Origin: Breoghania sp.
Lineage (GTDB): Bacteria > Pseudomonadota > Alphaproteobacteria > Rhizobiales > Stappiaceae
DNA length: 64,000 nucleotides
Assembly: GCF_963674635.1 (NCBI RefSeq)
Contig: NZ_OY771475.1
Span: forward strand, 2,728,001-2,792,000
Reading direction: 5' to 3'
The notes beneath the pieces were generated by a model. The model saw only the letters and a program-made list of their open reading frames with translations, was not told the origin of the DNA and searched no databases. The translations under genes were made by a program, and so were the position numbers. Numbering within the stretch: the stretch's first letter is position 1; each line of letters begins with the position of its first letter. Shown piece after piece: positions 49,868 through 58,626 of the stretch.

Positions 49868-49912
49868 GGCCACGCGCAGCCTTCTCAAAGCGAAAGAAGG
49901 AAGCGCGTGGCC
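49868..49912 (+). terminator. Long hairpin after dgoA
   Basis: GGCCACGCGC (49868-49877) pairs with GCGCGTGGCC (49903-49912), and an inner stem CCTTCT/AGAAGG extends it. There is no T tract. The rest of the 379-base gap up to the next gene (49832-50210) shows no convincing gene; GGGAGGA near 50199 is the ribosome site of the next CDS. Confidence 0.55.
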
Positions 49913-50210
49913 GTGCGGCACAACGTTCCGGCGCCCAATCAAGACGCTGCAATCATTCTCCCCGCTTGCGTTCTGACGCAAGGTTTCGCCCCCCACATCG
50001 CGCGAAAAGCTCTTTTCCGCGCACAGGATCTCTCTTTCGCCAACAAGAAACGCGACGACGGCGAAACGAGACTGGTATCGCGGGGGCCGGTGACGCTAAT
50101 CTCCAGCACAAGACGATCCGTCATTTGAATATCGGATCAAAAGAACAAGGGCTTTTGCCGTGCGGGAGGTGCGCGACAATCGATCCCTAGGGCAAATCGG
50201 GAGGATCCAC

Positions 50211-51095
50211 ATGAGCGACATCGCATTCATCGGCCTTGGAAACATGGGCCTGCCCATGGCCATCAATCTGGTCAAGGCAGGCCACAGCGTCACGGCCTTC
50301 GATACGGTGGCCGACGCCGTTGCAAAGGCTGAGGCCGAAGGCATCAAGGCGGCACCGGATGCAGCCTCTGCCGTGGCGGACGCACAATTCATCATCACCA
50401 TGCTTCCGAGCGGCCCGATCGTGCTGAAGGTTTTTGAGGCGGTCGTTCCGGCGGCGAAGTCCGGTGCCGTGCTGATCGATTGCTCGACGATCGACGTGGA
50501 AAGCGCGCGCAAGGCTCATGCGATGTGCGATGCCGCGGGCCTCTTGTCGCTCGATGCGCCCGTCTCCGGTGGCACCGGTGGTGCGGCGGCGGGAACGCTG
50601 ACATTCATGGCAGGCGGAAAGCGCGAGGCCTTCGACAAGGCGAGCCCGATCCTCGACGTGATGGGCGGCAAACTGGTCTATTGCGGCGGAGGCGGAGCCG
50701 GTCAGGCCGCCAAGATCTGCAACAACATGCTGCTTGGCATATCCATGATCGGGGCCTGCGAAGCCTTCGCTCTGGCCGAAAAGCTCGGCCTTGAGGCACA
50801 GGCCGCCTTCGATGTCATCTCCACGTCATCAGGCTATTGCTGGTCGGTCAACACCTATTGCCCGGTGCCCGGTGTTGGCCCGCAAAGCCCCGCCGACAAT
50901 GGCTACAAACCCGGCTTTGCGACGGAGCTCATGCTGAAGGATCTGGGGCTTTCGCAACAGGCCGCCGACGGCGCGGGGCAGGCTACACCGATGGGCGCGC
51001 GGGCTCAGGAGCTTTATGCCCGGTTTCTTGAACACGGTGGCAAGGGCAAGGATTTTTCAGGCATGATTGAATACCTGAAGACGGCTGCGCGCTAG
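50211..51095 (+). CDS. 3-hydroxyisobutyrate dehydrogenase-like protein
   Basis: A 294-residue beta-hydroxyacid dehydrogenase. IAFIGLGNMGLPMAINL is the cofactor motif, DAPVSGGTGGAAAGTL the substrate loop, and GQAAKICNNMLLG holds the catalytic Lys. The NTYCPVPGVGPQSPADNGY block is typical of valine-degradation MmsB. The start at 50211 has GGGAGGA upstream. No other valine-degradation gene is near, so a related 3-hydroxy acid such as tartronate semialdehyde product is possible. The gene stands alone, ending at a terminator. Confidence 0.85.
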   Translation: MSDIAFIGLGNMGLPMAINLVKAGHSVTAFDTVADAVAKAEAEGIKAAPDAASAVADAQFIITMLPSGPIVLKVFEAVVPAAKSGAVLIDCSTIDVESARKAHAMCDAAGLLSLDAPVSGGTGGAAAGTLTFMAGGKREAFDKASPILDVMGGKLVYCGGGGAGQAAKICNNMLLGISMIGACEAFALAEKLGLEAQAAFDVISTSSGYCWSVNTYCPVPGVGPQSPADNGYKPGFATELMLKDLGLSQQAADGAGQATPMGARAQELYARFLEHGGKGKDFSGMIEYLKTAAR

Positions 51096-51631
51096 CTGGC
51101 TCACGGCACACATTCGTTTCTGGCCCGAACACCCGGGCCTGAATCGCTGACCGGCTCCCGGCGTCCTGGCCGGGGGCCTCTTTTCCCCAGCCTGTTTTCC
51201 GCGACGACGGCGATCCGCATAAGCGGCTATTTCGACCAGCTTCATCGCGCCCCGTGCTGCACGAACGATCATGGCTGCGGGCCTCCAACACGGGAACCAA
51301 CGCTGCGCCACACCCTGCCCAAGTCATTATATACGCTACGTCAGCCTTTCCCTTGGTCACCCTGGTGCCTGCGCAGTAATGTTGGCCGCCTAAGCAATTA
51401 TCTTGTTACGCTTTCCGTTGCATAGAGGCCAACCAGCGTAGATCGTGGCTGTAATTGACCGAAAGATTGACAAGCATCAAAGTGCACATACTGCGAATTC
51501 CTGCTATTTCTCGAAACAGTCACTCAACACGTTTGCAACCCAAGGAATTGTGCCCCGACGCGGAGGACACGATACTGCCCTACCCCGCTTGCGACGGTTC
51601 GGGCAGGAACATGAGAATCGAGGGACGTCCA
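51096..51631 (+). terminator. Gap with an intrinsic terminator after the hydroxyisobutyrate dehydrogenase gene
   Basis: GGCTCCCGGC (51153-51162) pairs with GCCGGGGGCC (51169-51178), with one G-T pair, and is followed by TCTTTT, a good intrinsic terminator. The rest of this 536-base gap has no believable gene. It must hold the promoter of the sugar ABC operon, but I cannot single out one -35/-10 pair. The frame is open from 51455, yet the Met at 51632 opens the signal peptide. Confidence 0.6.
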
Positions 51632-52888
51632 ATGACAAAGTTCAGGAATTTTCTTGCCGCAACAGCCGTAGCCACCTTAGCCCTTCCGGGCATCGCCAAT
51701 GCAGATGGGACCGTGGAGGTGCTGCACTGGTGGACATCCGGAGGTGAGGCAAAGGCGGTTGGCGAACTGAAGAACGCGTTTGAAGCCGACGGCGGGAAAT
51801 GGATCGATTCTCCCATTGCCGGTGGCGGCGGGGATGCGGCCATGACCGCCTTGCGCGCGCGCGTTGTTTCCGGCAATCCCCCGACCGCCGTGCAGCTGAA
51901 GGGCCCCGGCATTCAGGAATGGGCGGAGTTGGGCGCACTCAATGACGTGCAGGACGTGGCCTCAGCCGAGAACTGGGACAGCGTATTGCCGCCCGCACTT
52001 GCCAAGATCATGAAATATGACGGCAAGTACGTGGCCGCTCCGGTCAATATCCACCGCGTCGACTGGTTCTGGGCCAACCCGGAAGTGCTCGCAAAGGTTG
52101 GCGTCACCGAGATGCCGGAAACCTGGGACGAGTTCAACGCCATCGCCGACAAGCTGCAGGCCGCCGGCATCACGCCGCTGGCACATGGCGGACAACCCTG
52201 GCAGGACGCGACGTTGTTCGAGGACGTCGTGCTCGGCATTGGCGGGGCCGACTTTTTCAAAAAGGCGCTGGTGGATCTCGACCAGGACGCCCTGACCAGC
52301 GACACGATGATCAAGTCCTTCGACCAGCTTCGCAAACTGCGCGGCTATGTGGATGCGAATTTCTCCGGCCGCGACTGGAACCTCGCGACCGCCATGGTGA
52401 TGCGCGGCGAGGCCGGCTTCCAGATCATGGGCGATTGGGCCAAGGGCGAATTCCTCGCAGCCGGCAAGGTGCCGGGCAAGGACTTCATCTGTGCGGCAAC
52501 GCCCGGCAAGGGCTTCGTGCTCAATTCCGACAGTTTCACCTTCTTCAAGGTGTCGGGCGAGGAGCGCGTCAAAGGCCAGAAGAAGCTTGCAAGCCTGATC
52601 ATGTCACCGAGCTTCCAGGAGACCTTCAACCTGGCCAAGGGATCGATTCCGGCGCGCACCGACGTGGCACTGGACAAGTTCGACGATTGCGCGAAGAAGT
52701 CCCGCGAGGATCTGATGGCCGCCATCAAGAACGACTCGCTCGTGCCCTCCATGGCGCATGAGATGGCCGTTCCGCGCTCCGTGCGCGGCGAGTTCATGGA
52801 TCTCGTCACCAACTTCTTCAACTCCGACATGAGCTCCGAGGAGGCGGTGAAGACGCTTGCCGCAGCCATCAAGCGGGCTCAGCAATAG
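51632..52888 (+). CDS. Sugar ABC transporter binding protein (GtsA/CUT1-like)
   Basis: A 418-residue extracellular solute-binding protein family 1 member. The signal peptide (MTKFRNFLAATAVATLALPG) ends at IANA. VEVLHWWTSGGEAKA starts the mature part and matches glucose/mannose binding proteins of the GtsA type, as do YVAAPVNIHRVDWFWANP and GFQIMGDWAKGEF. Start 51632 has GAGGGA upstream. It delivers a sugar to the permeases encoded next. A glucose- or mannose-like ligand is likely by family. Confidence 0.88.
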   Translation: MTKFRNFLAATAVATLALPGIANADGTVEVLHWWTSGGEAKAVGELKNAFEADGGKWIDSPIAGGGGDAAMTALRARVVSGNPPTAVQLKGPGIQEWAELGALNDVQDVASAENWDSVLPPALAKIMKYDGKYVAAPVNIHRVDWFWANPEVLAKVGVTEMPETWDEFNAIADKLQAAGITPLAHGGQPWQDATLFEDVVLGIGGADFFKKALVDLDQDALTSDTMIKSFDQLRKLRGYVDANFSGRDWNLATAMVMRGEAGFQIMGDWAKGEFLAAGKVPGKDFICAATPGKGFVLNSDSFTFFKVSGEERVKGQKKLASLIMSPSFQETFNLAKGSIPARTDVALDKFDDCAKKSREDLMAAIKNDSLVPSMAHEMAVPRSVRGEFMDLVTNFFNSDMSSEEAVKTLAAAIKRAQQ

Positions 52889-52906
52889 CGGCGTTTCCAG
52901 TCATGA

Positions 52907-52938
52907 GAGCCGACGCGTTGCCGCGCGTCGGCTCTTTT
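52907..52938 (+). terminator. Attenuator-type hairpin between the binding protein and permease genes
   Basis: GAGCCGACGCG (52907-52917) pairs perfectly with CGCGTCGGCTC (52924-52934), followed by TTTT. It lies in the 89-base gap inside the ABC operon and would favour the binding protein over the membrane parts. Confidence 0.8.
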
Positions 52939-52977
52939 GTCCTCTTTTTCTGAACCTCGCGGGGGGAGATGTTCTCA

Positions 52978-53850
52978 ATGGGACGCCTCATGGAGCGATG
53001 GTTGCCGAAACTGGTGGTTTCTCCCCTGTTCGCGGTCAGCCTCTTTTTCGTCTACGGCTTCATCGCCTGGACGCTCTACATCTCGTTCACCCGCTCCGGC
53101 ATCTTGCCGAATTACGATCTCGCGGGGCTGATCCAATACACGCGACTGTGGCAGACCCCGCGCTGGTACGTGGCGCTGTCGAATCTCTTCGTTTTCTCCG
53201 CCCTGTTCATCGGTTTCTGCACCTTCATCGGGATCGTCCTGGCGATCATGCTCGACCAGCGCATCCGGGCGGAAGGCGCGATCCGCACGATTTTCCTCTA
53301 CCCGATGGCGCTGTCCTTCATCGTCACGGGGACGGCATGGAAATGGATTCTCAACCCCGGTCTCGGGCTTGAGAAGGTCATGCACGACCTTGGGTTCACG
53401 GACTTCCACTTCGACTGGCTGATCAATCCGGACATGGCCATCTACACGGTGGTGATCGCGGGCGTCTGGCAATCATCGGGCTATGCGATGGCGCTGTTCC
53501 TTGCAGGTCTTCGTTCTGTCGATGACGATATCCTGAAAGCCGCCGCCATCGACGGAGCCGGGCCGTGGCGCACCTATACGCGCATCGTCCTGCCGAACCT
53601 CAGGCCGGTTTTTCTGTCGGTCTTCATCATTCTTGCCCATCTTTCGATCAAGAGCTTCGACCTCGTCATCGCGCTTACCAATGGCGGACCGGGATACGCC
53701 ACCGACATGCCCGCAACCTTCATGTACGCCTTCGCCTTCCAGCGCTCCGAGCTTGGGACGGCAGCGGCGAGCGCGGTGATGATGCTGGCGACGATCCTCG
53801 CGATCATCGTGCCCTATCTCTATTCGGAACTGAGGGAGGCAAAACGATGA
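52978..53850 (+). CDS. Sugar ABC transporter permease 1 (GtsB-like)
   Basis: A 290-residue CUT1-family permease with six helices. The EAA loop reads AAAIDGAGPWRTYTRIVLPNL. The first helix VSPLFAVSLFFVYGFIAWTL and the block IALTNGGPGYATDMPA are as in glucose permeases of this type. ATG 52978 is chosen because GGGGAG ends ten bases before it; ATG 52969 is too close. It overlaps the second permease gene by four bases. Confidence 0.9.
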   Translation: MGRLMERWLPKLVVSPLFAVSLFFVYGFIAWTLYISFTRSGILPNYDLAGLIQYTRLWQTPRWYVALSNLFVFSALFIGFCTFIGIVLAIMLDQRIRAEGAIRTIFLYPMALSFIVTGTAWKWILNPGLGLEKVMHDLGFTDFHFDWLINPDMAIYTVVIAGVWQSSGYAMALFLAGLRSVDDDILKAAAIDGAGPWRTYTRIVLPNLRPVFLSVFIILAHLSIKSFDLVIALTNGGPGYATDMPATFMYAFAFQRSELGTAAASAVMMLATILAIIVPYLYSELREAKR

Positions 53851-54740
53851 GCCGCGAACCGGCCTCCGGCATCGTGCGCGCGACAGGCAGCGGCCAGGTT
53901 TTCCTGCGCTACCTGCTCTATGCGCTGCTCGCCCTCTTCTGCCTCTATTACCTGACGCCGCTGTTCGTGATGGTCACGACCTCCCTGAAGAGCGTCGACG
54001 AGATCCGGCAGGGCTCGCTCATCGCCCTGCCGCAAGCCCCCAGCCTCGCCGCATGGACCAAGGCGTGGGACACGGCCTGCGTGGGGGTGCGCTGCGACGG
54101 CCTGAAGCCCTATTTCTGGAACTCCATCGTCATGGCAGTGCCAGCCGTGCTGGTGTCGACCCTTCTTGGCGCGCTCAACGGCTACGCGCTGACAAAGTGG
54201 CGTTTCCGGGGGGCCAATATCATCTTCGCGCTGACATTGTTCGGCGCCTTCATTCCTTTTCAGGTCGTGCTTCTGCCGATGGCCCGGACACTCGGCGCGT
54301 TGGGGCTGGCGGGCTCGGTCTTCGGGCTGATCCTCGTCCACACGGTCTATGGCCTCGCCTTTTCCACGCTGTTCTTCCGCAACTTTTTCGTCGGCGTGTC
54401 GGACAGCATCGTCAACGCGGCCAAGATCGACGGGGCGGGCTTCTTCCGTATCTTTTTCGCGATCATGATGCCCATGGCTCTTCCGGCCATGGTGGTCACC
54501 ATCATCTGGCAGTTCACCCAGATCTGGAATGACTTCCTGTTCGGCGTTGCCTTCACCATCGGTGACAGCAACCCACTGACCGTGGCGTTGAACAATCTCG
54601 TCAACACCTCCACCGGCGTGAAGGAATACAATGTCGACATGGCCGCGGCGATTATCGCCGCCCTGCCGACGCTTCTCGTCTACATCATTGCAGGCAAATA
54701 TTTCGTCCGCGGTCTGGCCGCCGGCGCTGTGAAAGAATAG
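53847..54740 (+). CDS. Sugar ABC transporter permease 2 (GtsC-like)
   Basis: A 297-residue MalG-type permease. The EAA loop is NAAKIDGAGFFRIFFAIMMPM. An insert WDTACVGVRCDGLKPYFWNS between helices 1 and 2 is typical of the glucose/mannose systems. The start overlaps the first permease's stop (ATGA). The ATPase gene follows 12 bases later. Confidence 0.9.
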   Translation: MSREPASGIVRATGSGQVFLRYLLYALLALFCLYYLTPLFVMVTTSLKSVDEIRQGSLIALPQAPSLAAWTKAWDTACVGVRCDGLKPYFWNSIVMAVPAVLVSTLLGALNGYALTKWRFRGANIIFALTLFGAFIPFQVVLLPMARTLGALGLAGSVFGLILVHTVYGLAFSTLFFRNFFVGVSDSIVNAAKIDGAGFFRIFFAIMMPMALPAMVVTIIWQFTQIWNDFLFGVAFTIGDSNPLTVALNNLVNTSTGVKEYNVDMAAAIIAALPTLLVYIIAGKYFVRGLAAGAVKE

Positions 54741-54752
54741 GCAACGCGAACC

Positions 54753-55859
54753 ATGGCCAGCATCAGCCTTCAAGACATCTGGAAGCGGTTCTCCGGCGTG
54801 GAGGTTCTCAAGGGCATCGACCTTGAGATCGAAGACGGGGAATTCGTCGTGCTCGTCGGCCCGTCCGGCTGCGGCAAGTCAACCCTGCTCAACCTCATCT
54901 CCGGGCTGGAGACGGTCTCCTCCGGCCAGATCGTGATCGGCGACAGAACCGTCAACACCATCCCGCCGAAGGATCGCGACATCGCCCTGGTGTTCCAGTC
55001 CTATGCGCTCTATCCGACCAAGACGGTGGAAGACAACATCACCTTCGGCATGCAGACCCGCAAGGTACCGAAGGCCGAACAGACGGCGGCGCTGGCGGAG
55101 GTGTCCGGCATGCTCCACATCGACCACCTTCTGGAGCGAAAGCCCGGCCAGCTGTCCGGCGGTCAGCGCCAACGCGTGGCCATGGGGCGCGCGCTCGTGC
55201 GCAAGCCGGAAGTGTTCCTCTTCGACGAGCCTCTCTCGAATCTCGATGCCAAGCTGCGCATCGAAATGCGTACCGAGATCAAGAAACTGCATCAGCGCCT
55301 CGGCAAGACCATCGTCTATGTGACCCACGACCAGATCGAGGCCATGACGCTGGCCAGCCGCATTGCGGTGATGGACAACGGCCATATCCGCCAGTTCGCC
55401 GATCCCATGACGATCTACGAGGAACCGGTCGACCTTTTCGTCGCGGGCTTCATGGGCTCACCGCCGATGAACATGCTGCCGGGAACCCTCACGCGCGACG
55501 GCGGCCTATTCGTCGTGCCGGACGGTGCCGAGGGCGGATTGCGCTTCCCGCTGCCCGAGGACATTGCCGGGCGCATCACGGCCGAGGATGGGCACGAGGT
55601 GGTGCTCGGCATGCGACCGGAGACGATCTTTGCCGCGGGGACCGAGCTTCCCGGTCCGGGCCGCTTTGCATTCGAACGTCCGGTGGATGTGATCGAGCCG
55701 ACGGGGCCGGACACGATGCTGGTCTTCACCATCGGGGCGACGGAACTCTTTGCCCGTGTTCGCCCGCAGGATGCCGGCGCGCCCGGCGCGCCGTTCCACT
55801 TCGAGGTCGATATGGCCAAGGCAAAGCTGTTTGATCGCAAGACGGGCCTGCGGCTTTAG
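54753..55859 (+). CDS. Sugar ABC transporter ATPase (MalK/UgpC family)
   Basis: A 368-residue ATPase. Walker A GPSGCGKST is at residues 36-44, the signature is QLSGGQRQRVAMGRAL, Walker B is VFLFDEPLSNLD and the His switch is YVTHDQIEA. The C-terminal ~120 residues form the MalK-type regulatory domain with MRPETIFA. It completes a four-gene importer. A gap of 289 bases with no clear structure follows. Confidence 0.93.
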   Translation: MASISLQDIWKRFSGVEVLKGIDLEIEDGEFVVLVGPSGCGKSTLLNLISGLETVSSGQIVIGDRTVNTIPPKDRDIALVFQSYALYPTKTVEDNITFGMQTRKVPKAEQTAALAEVSGMLHIDHLLERKPGQLSGGQRQRVAMGRALVRKPEVFLFDEPLSNLDAKLRIEMRTEIKKLHQRLGKTIVYVTHDQIEAMTLASRIAVMDNGHIRQFADPMTIYEEPVDLFVAGFMGSPPMNMLPGTLTRDGGLFVVPDGAEGGLRFPLPEDIAGRITAEDGHEVVLGMRPETIFAAGTELPGPGRFAFERPVDVIEPTGPDTMLVFTIGATELFARVRPQDAGAPGAPFHFEVDMAKAKLFDRKTGLRL

Positions 55860-56148
55860 AGGCAGATCCATCACGGTGGGCTGAGCCGCCTCCCCCGCAA
55901 TGCTCTGCAACGCGCAAGAAGAGGGCTTATCGAGGGCGGTTAAACTCCTTTGCGCAGACGCCTGCCTGTACGTGCTGAGTCGTTTTGTGTCCCCGCGCCT
56001 TCCCACAGGCCATCTGGGTAACGCTGCGGATTCATTGTCTCAGCAACATGACCCGACCTTCGGACATTGTCACACTTGATATGTCGGCGGCGATTGGAGA
56101 AAACGGGGGCCATGCGCGCTCCCGCGCCCTCCAATCCGGAACGGTTTC

Positions 56149-57444
56149 ATGGTCGATCTCCTCATTCGCAACGCCAACCTGCCCGACGGGCGGGAGGGCA
56201 TGGACATTGCTGTCACGAACGGCCTGATCACAGCGGTCGAACATGACATTCCCGCCGAGGCGGGAAACGTTATCGAAGCCGACCGGTGCCTCGTCACTCC
56301 GCCCTTCGTCGACCCGCATTTCCACATGGACGCCACCCTATCCCTGGGGCTTCCGCGCATGAATGTCTCCGGCACACTGCTGGAAGGCATTTCGCTTTGG
56401 GGCGAGCTGCGCCCCATGCTGACACGAGATGCGGTGGTGGAGCGCGCGCTCAAATATTGCGACCTCGCCGTCTCGCAAGGGCTCCTCGCCATCCGCTCGC
56501 ATGTGGACGTATCCGATCCGAAGCTCGTCACCGTGGAAGCCCTGCTTGAGGTCCGCGAAAAGGTGGCGCCCTATATCGACCTGCAACTCGTCGCCTTCCC
56601 GCAGGACGGCTATTACCGCTGCCCGGAGGCTGCCGATGCGCTGACGCGCGCGCTCGATATGGGCGTCGACGTGGTGGGCGGCATTCCGCATTTCGAGCGC
56701 ACGATGGAAGAGGGCCGCAAGTCGGTGGAGACGCTGTGCCGGATTGCGGCGGAACGCGGGCTTCGCGTCGACATGCATTGCGACGAGAGCGACGACCCGA
56801 TGTCGCGCCATGTTGAGACGCTTGCTGCGGAGACGATGCGCCACGGTCTTCAGGGCCGGGTGGTGGGCTCGCACCTCACCTCCATGCACTCCATGGACAA
56901 CTACTACGTCTCCAAGCTCATCCCGCTGATGGCGGAGGCGCAGCTGCATGCCATCCCGAACCCGCTCATCAACATCATGCTTCAGGGGCGGCACGACACC
57001 TACCCCAAGCGTCGCGGCATGACCCGTGTGCGCGAACTTATGGCAGCCGGCATCAATGTGGCCCTGGGCCATGATTGCGTGATGGACCCCTGGTACTCCA
57101 TGGGCTCCGGCGACATGCTGGAAGTCGCGCACATGGCGGTGCACGTGGCGCAGATGTCCTCCATGGAAGACCGCCGCAAGCTGTTCGACGCCGTTACCGT
57201 CAACTCCGCCCGCGCCATGGGGCTGGAAGGCTACGGCCTGGAGCCGGGCTGCAATGCCGACATGGTGATCCTGCAGGCGCGCGATCCGCTGGAGGCCCTG
57301 CGCCTGAAGGCGACGCGCCTTGCGGTCATCAAACGCGGCAAGCTTATTGCTAGAACACTGCCGCGGGTCGCAAGCCTCAACCTGGCCGGAAGGCCGGAAA
57401 CGGTCGACCCTGCCAGCTATGCGCCAGGCGCGGGCGACGAATAG
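56149..57444 (+). CDS. Cytosine deaminase-like amidohydrolase
   Basis: A 431-residue metal-dependent deaminase. The metal ligands are in DPHFHMDATLS, HVDVSDP, MHCDESDDPMS, GSHLTSMHSM and ALGHDCVMDPWYSMG. The layout agrees block by block with E. coli CodA, including LQLVAFPQDGYY and LQGRHDTYPKRRG. It would deaminate cytosine or a related N-heterocycle such as isoguanine, creatinine or a triazine derivative. The ATG at 56149 has no strong ribosome site. A hairpin follows directly, so it may be transcribed apart from the next genes. Confidence 0.83.
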   Translation: MVDLLIRNANLPDGREGMDIAVTNGLITAVEHDIPAEAGNVIEADRCLVTPPFVDPHFHMDATLSLGLPRMNVSGTLLEGISLWGELRPMLTRDAVVERALKYCDLAVSQGLLAIRSHVDVSDPKLVTVEALLEVREKVAPYIDLQLVAFPQDGYYRCPEAADALTRALDMGVDVVGGIPHFERTMEEGRKSVETLCRIAAERGLRVDMHCDESDDPMSRHVETLAAETMRHGLQGRVVGSHLTSMHSMDNYYVSKLIPLMAEAQLHAIPNPLINIMLQGRHDTYPKRRGMTRVRELMAAGINVALGHDCVMDPWYSMGSGDMLEVAHMAVHVAQMSSMEDRRKLFDAVTVNSARAMGLEGYGLEPGCNADMVILQARDPLEALRLKATRLAVIKRGKLIARTLPRVASLNLAGRPETVDPASYAPGAGDE

Positions 57445-57464
57445 TCGCCGCTTTGCGCGGCGAC
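57444..57464 (+). terminator. Hairpin at the end of the deaminase-like gene
   Basis: GTCGCCGC (57444-57451) pairs perfectly with GCGGCGAC (57457-57464) around TTTGC, starting at the stop codon. There is no T tract. Confidence 0.5.
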
Positions 57465-57502
57465 GACGCTGTGCATGACGCATTTCTATGCAGATGCTTG
57501 AC

Positions 57503-57532
57503 TTGACAATTTTTTGAGCAAACGGTCAAGAT
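57503..57532 (+). promoter_or_regulatory. Promoter with a RutR-box-like operator before the BMP-type ABC operon
   Basis: TTGACA at 57503-57508 and CAAGAT at 57527-57532 are 18 bases apart, a good sigma-70-type promoter. Between and over them lies TTGAGCAAACGGTCAA (57514-57529). The published E. coli RutR consensus is TTGACCA-N2-TGGTCAA, as I recall it, so 12 of 14 fixed positions match. RutR is a uracil-responsive TetR-type repressor of pyrimidine use. A RutR-like protein binding here would link this importer to pyrimidines. Confidence 0.5.
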
Positions 57533-57587
57533 CATGCGCGACAACAGGCGGGCAGAAAGTCCGCCGCAAAACCGGGGAAATAGGGAT

Positions 57588-58589
57588 ATGGCGTTCCTGA
57601 AATCGATGACACGCCGCCGCGTTCTCGCGGCCGGTGCAGCACTTGGCGCAGGCCTTGCGGTGACCATGGCCGGTCACGGCGCAGCTCTTGCCGCCGACGT
57701 TCTCAAGGTTGCGGGCATTCACGCCTCGCCGGTGGAGAACGCGTGGAACTCGCGCCTTCACGAAGCTCTGCTGGCAGCCGCGAAGGACGGTGTCATCGAG
57801 TACGAATTCTCCGAGGGCGTTTCCGGCACCGATTACCCGCGTGCCATGCGCGAATATGCGGAAAAGGGCGTCGATCTTGTGATCGGCGAATCCTACGCTG
57901 TGGAGCGCGAAGCGCGCCAGGTCGCCAAGGACTATCCGGACGTGGCCTTCGTGATGGGCTCCTCGGGCGAGGCATCCGGCGATAATTTCGGCGTCTTCGG
58001 CACCTGGAACCATGACGGCGCGTATCTCGCCGGCATGCTGGCCGGCAAGATGACCAAGACCAACGTGGTCGGTTCGGTCGGCGCCATCCCGATCCCGGAA
58101 GTCAACCAGCTCATCAACGCCTTCAACGCGGGCGTGAAGGAAGTGAACCCGGAAGCCAAGACGCTGGTCTCCTTCATCGGCACCTTCTTCGATCCGCCGA
58201 AGGCGCGCGAAGCAGGTCTTGCCGAAATCGATGCGGGCGCGGACATCCTGTTCGGCGAGCGTATCGGCACGGCGGACGCCGCCAAGGAGCGCGGCATCAA
58301 GGCCGTCGGGTCGCTGATCGACTACACCGACCGTTATCCCGACACCGTCTTCGCCAACGCCATGTGGTACTTCCGCCCGATCCTCGATGCCGCCGTCGCG
58401 GACGTGAAGGCCGGCAAGCCGGTTGGCAAGAACTACACCGCCTACGGCCTGATGAAGGACGGCGGCTCGGACATCGTCTACACCAAGGGCGTTGCGCCTG
58501 CGGAAGCCGTAGAGGCGATGGAAAAGCGCCGCGCCGAGATCAAGGCCGGCACATTCGAGGTTCCGCGCGACATCAGCGAACCGAAGTGA
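57588..58589 (+). CDS. BMP-family ABC transporter substrate-binding protein
   Basis: A 333-residue lipoprotein-like BmpA/Med-family binding protein, used by nucleoside and purine importers. The N terminus MTRRRVLAAGAALGAGLAV has a twin-arginine-like motif, so export may be by Tat. Then come VLKVAGIHASPVENAWN, GVDLVIGESYAVERE and DILFGERIGTADAAKERGIKAVG. The start at 57588 is the first Met after AGGG. It is the first gene behind the RutR-like site, and the amidase and ABC genes follow closely. No lipobox Cys is seen. Confidence 0.87.
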   Translation: MAFLKSMTRRRVLAAGAALGAGLAVTMAGHGAALAADVLKVAGIHASPVENAWNSRLHEALLAAAKDGVIEYEFSEGVSGTDYPRAMREYAEKGVDLVIGESYAVEREARQVAKDYPDVAFVMGSSGEASGDNFGVFGTWNHDGAYLAGMLAGKMTKTNVVGSVGAIPIPEVNQLINAFNAGVKEVNPEAKTLVSFIGTFFDPPKAREAGLAEIDAGADILFGERIGTADAAKERGIKAVGSLIDYTDRYPDTVFANAMWYFRPILDAAVADVKAGKPVGKNYTAYGLMKDGGSDIVYTKGVAPAEAVEAMEKRRAEIKAGTFEVPRDISEPK

Positions 58590-58626
58590 GACATGGCCTG
58601 CCCAAGGCTTGAGGGTCACTGAGACC

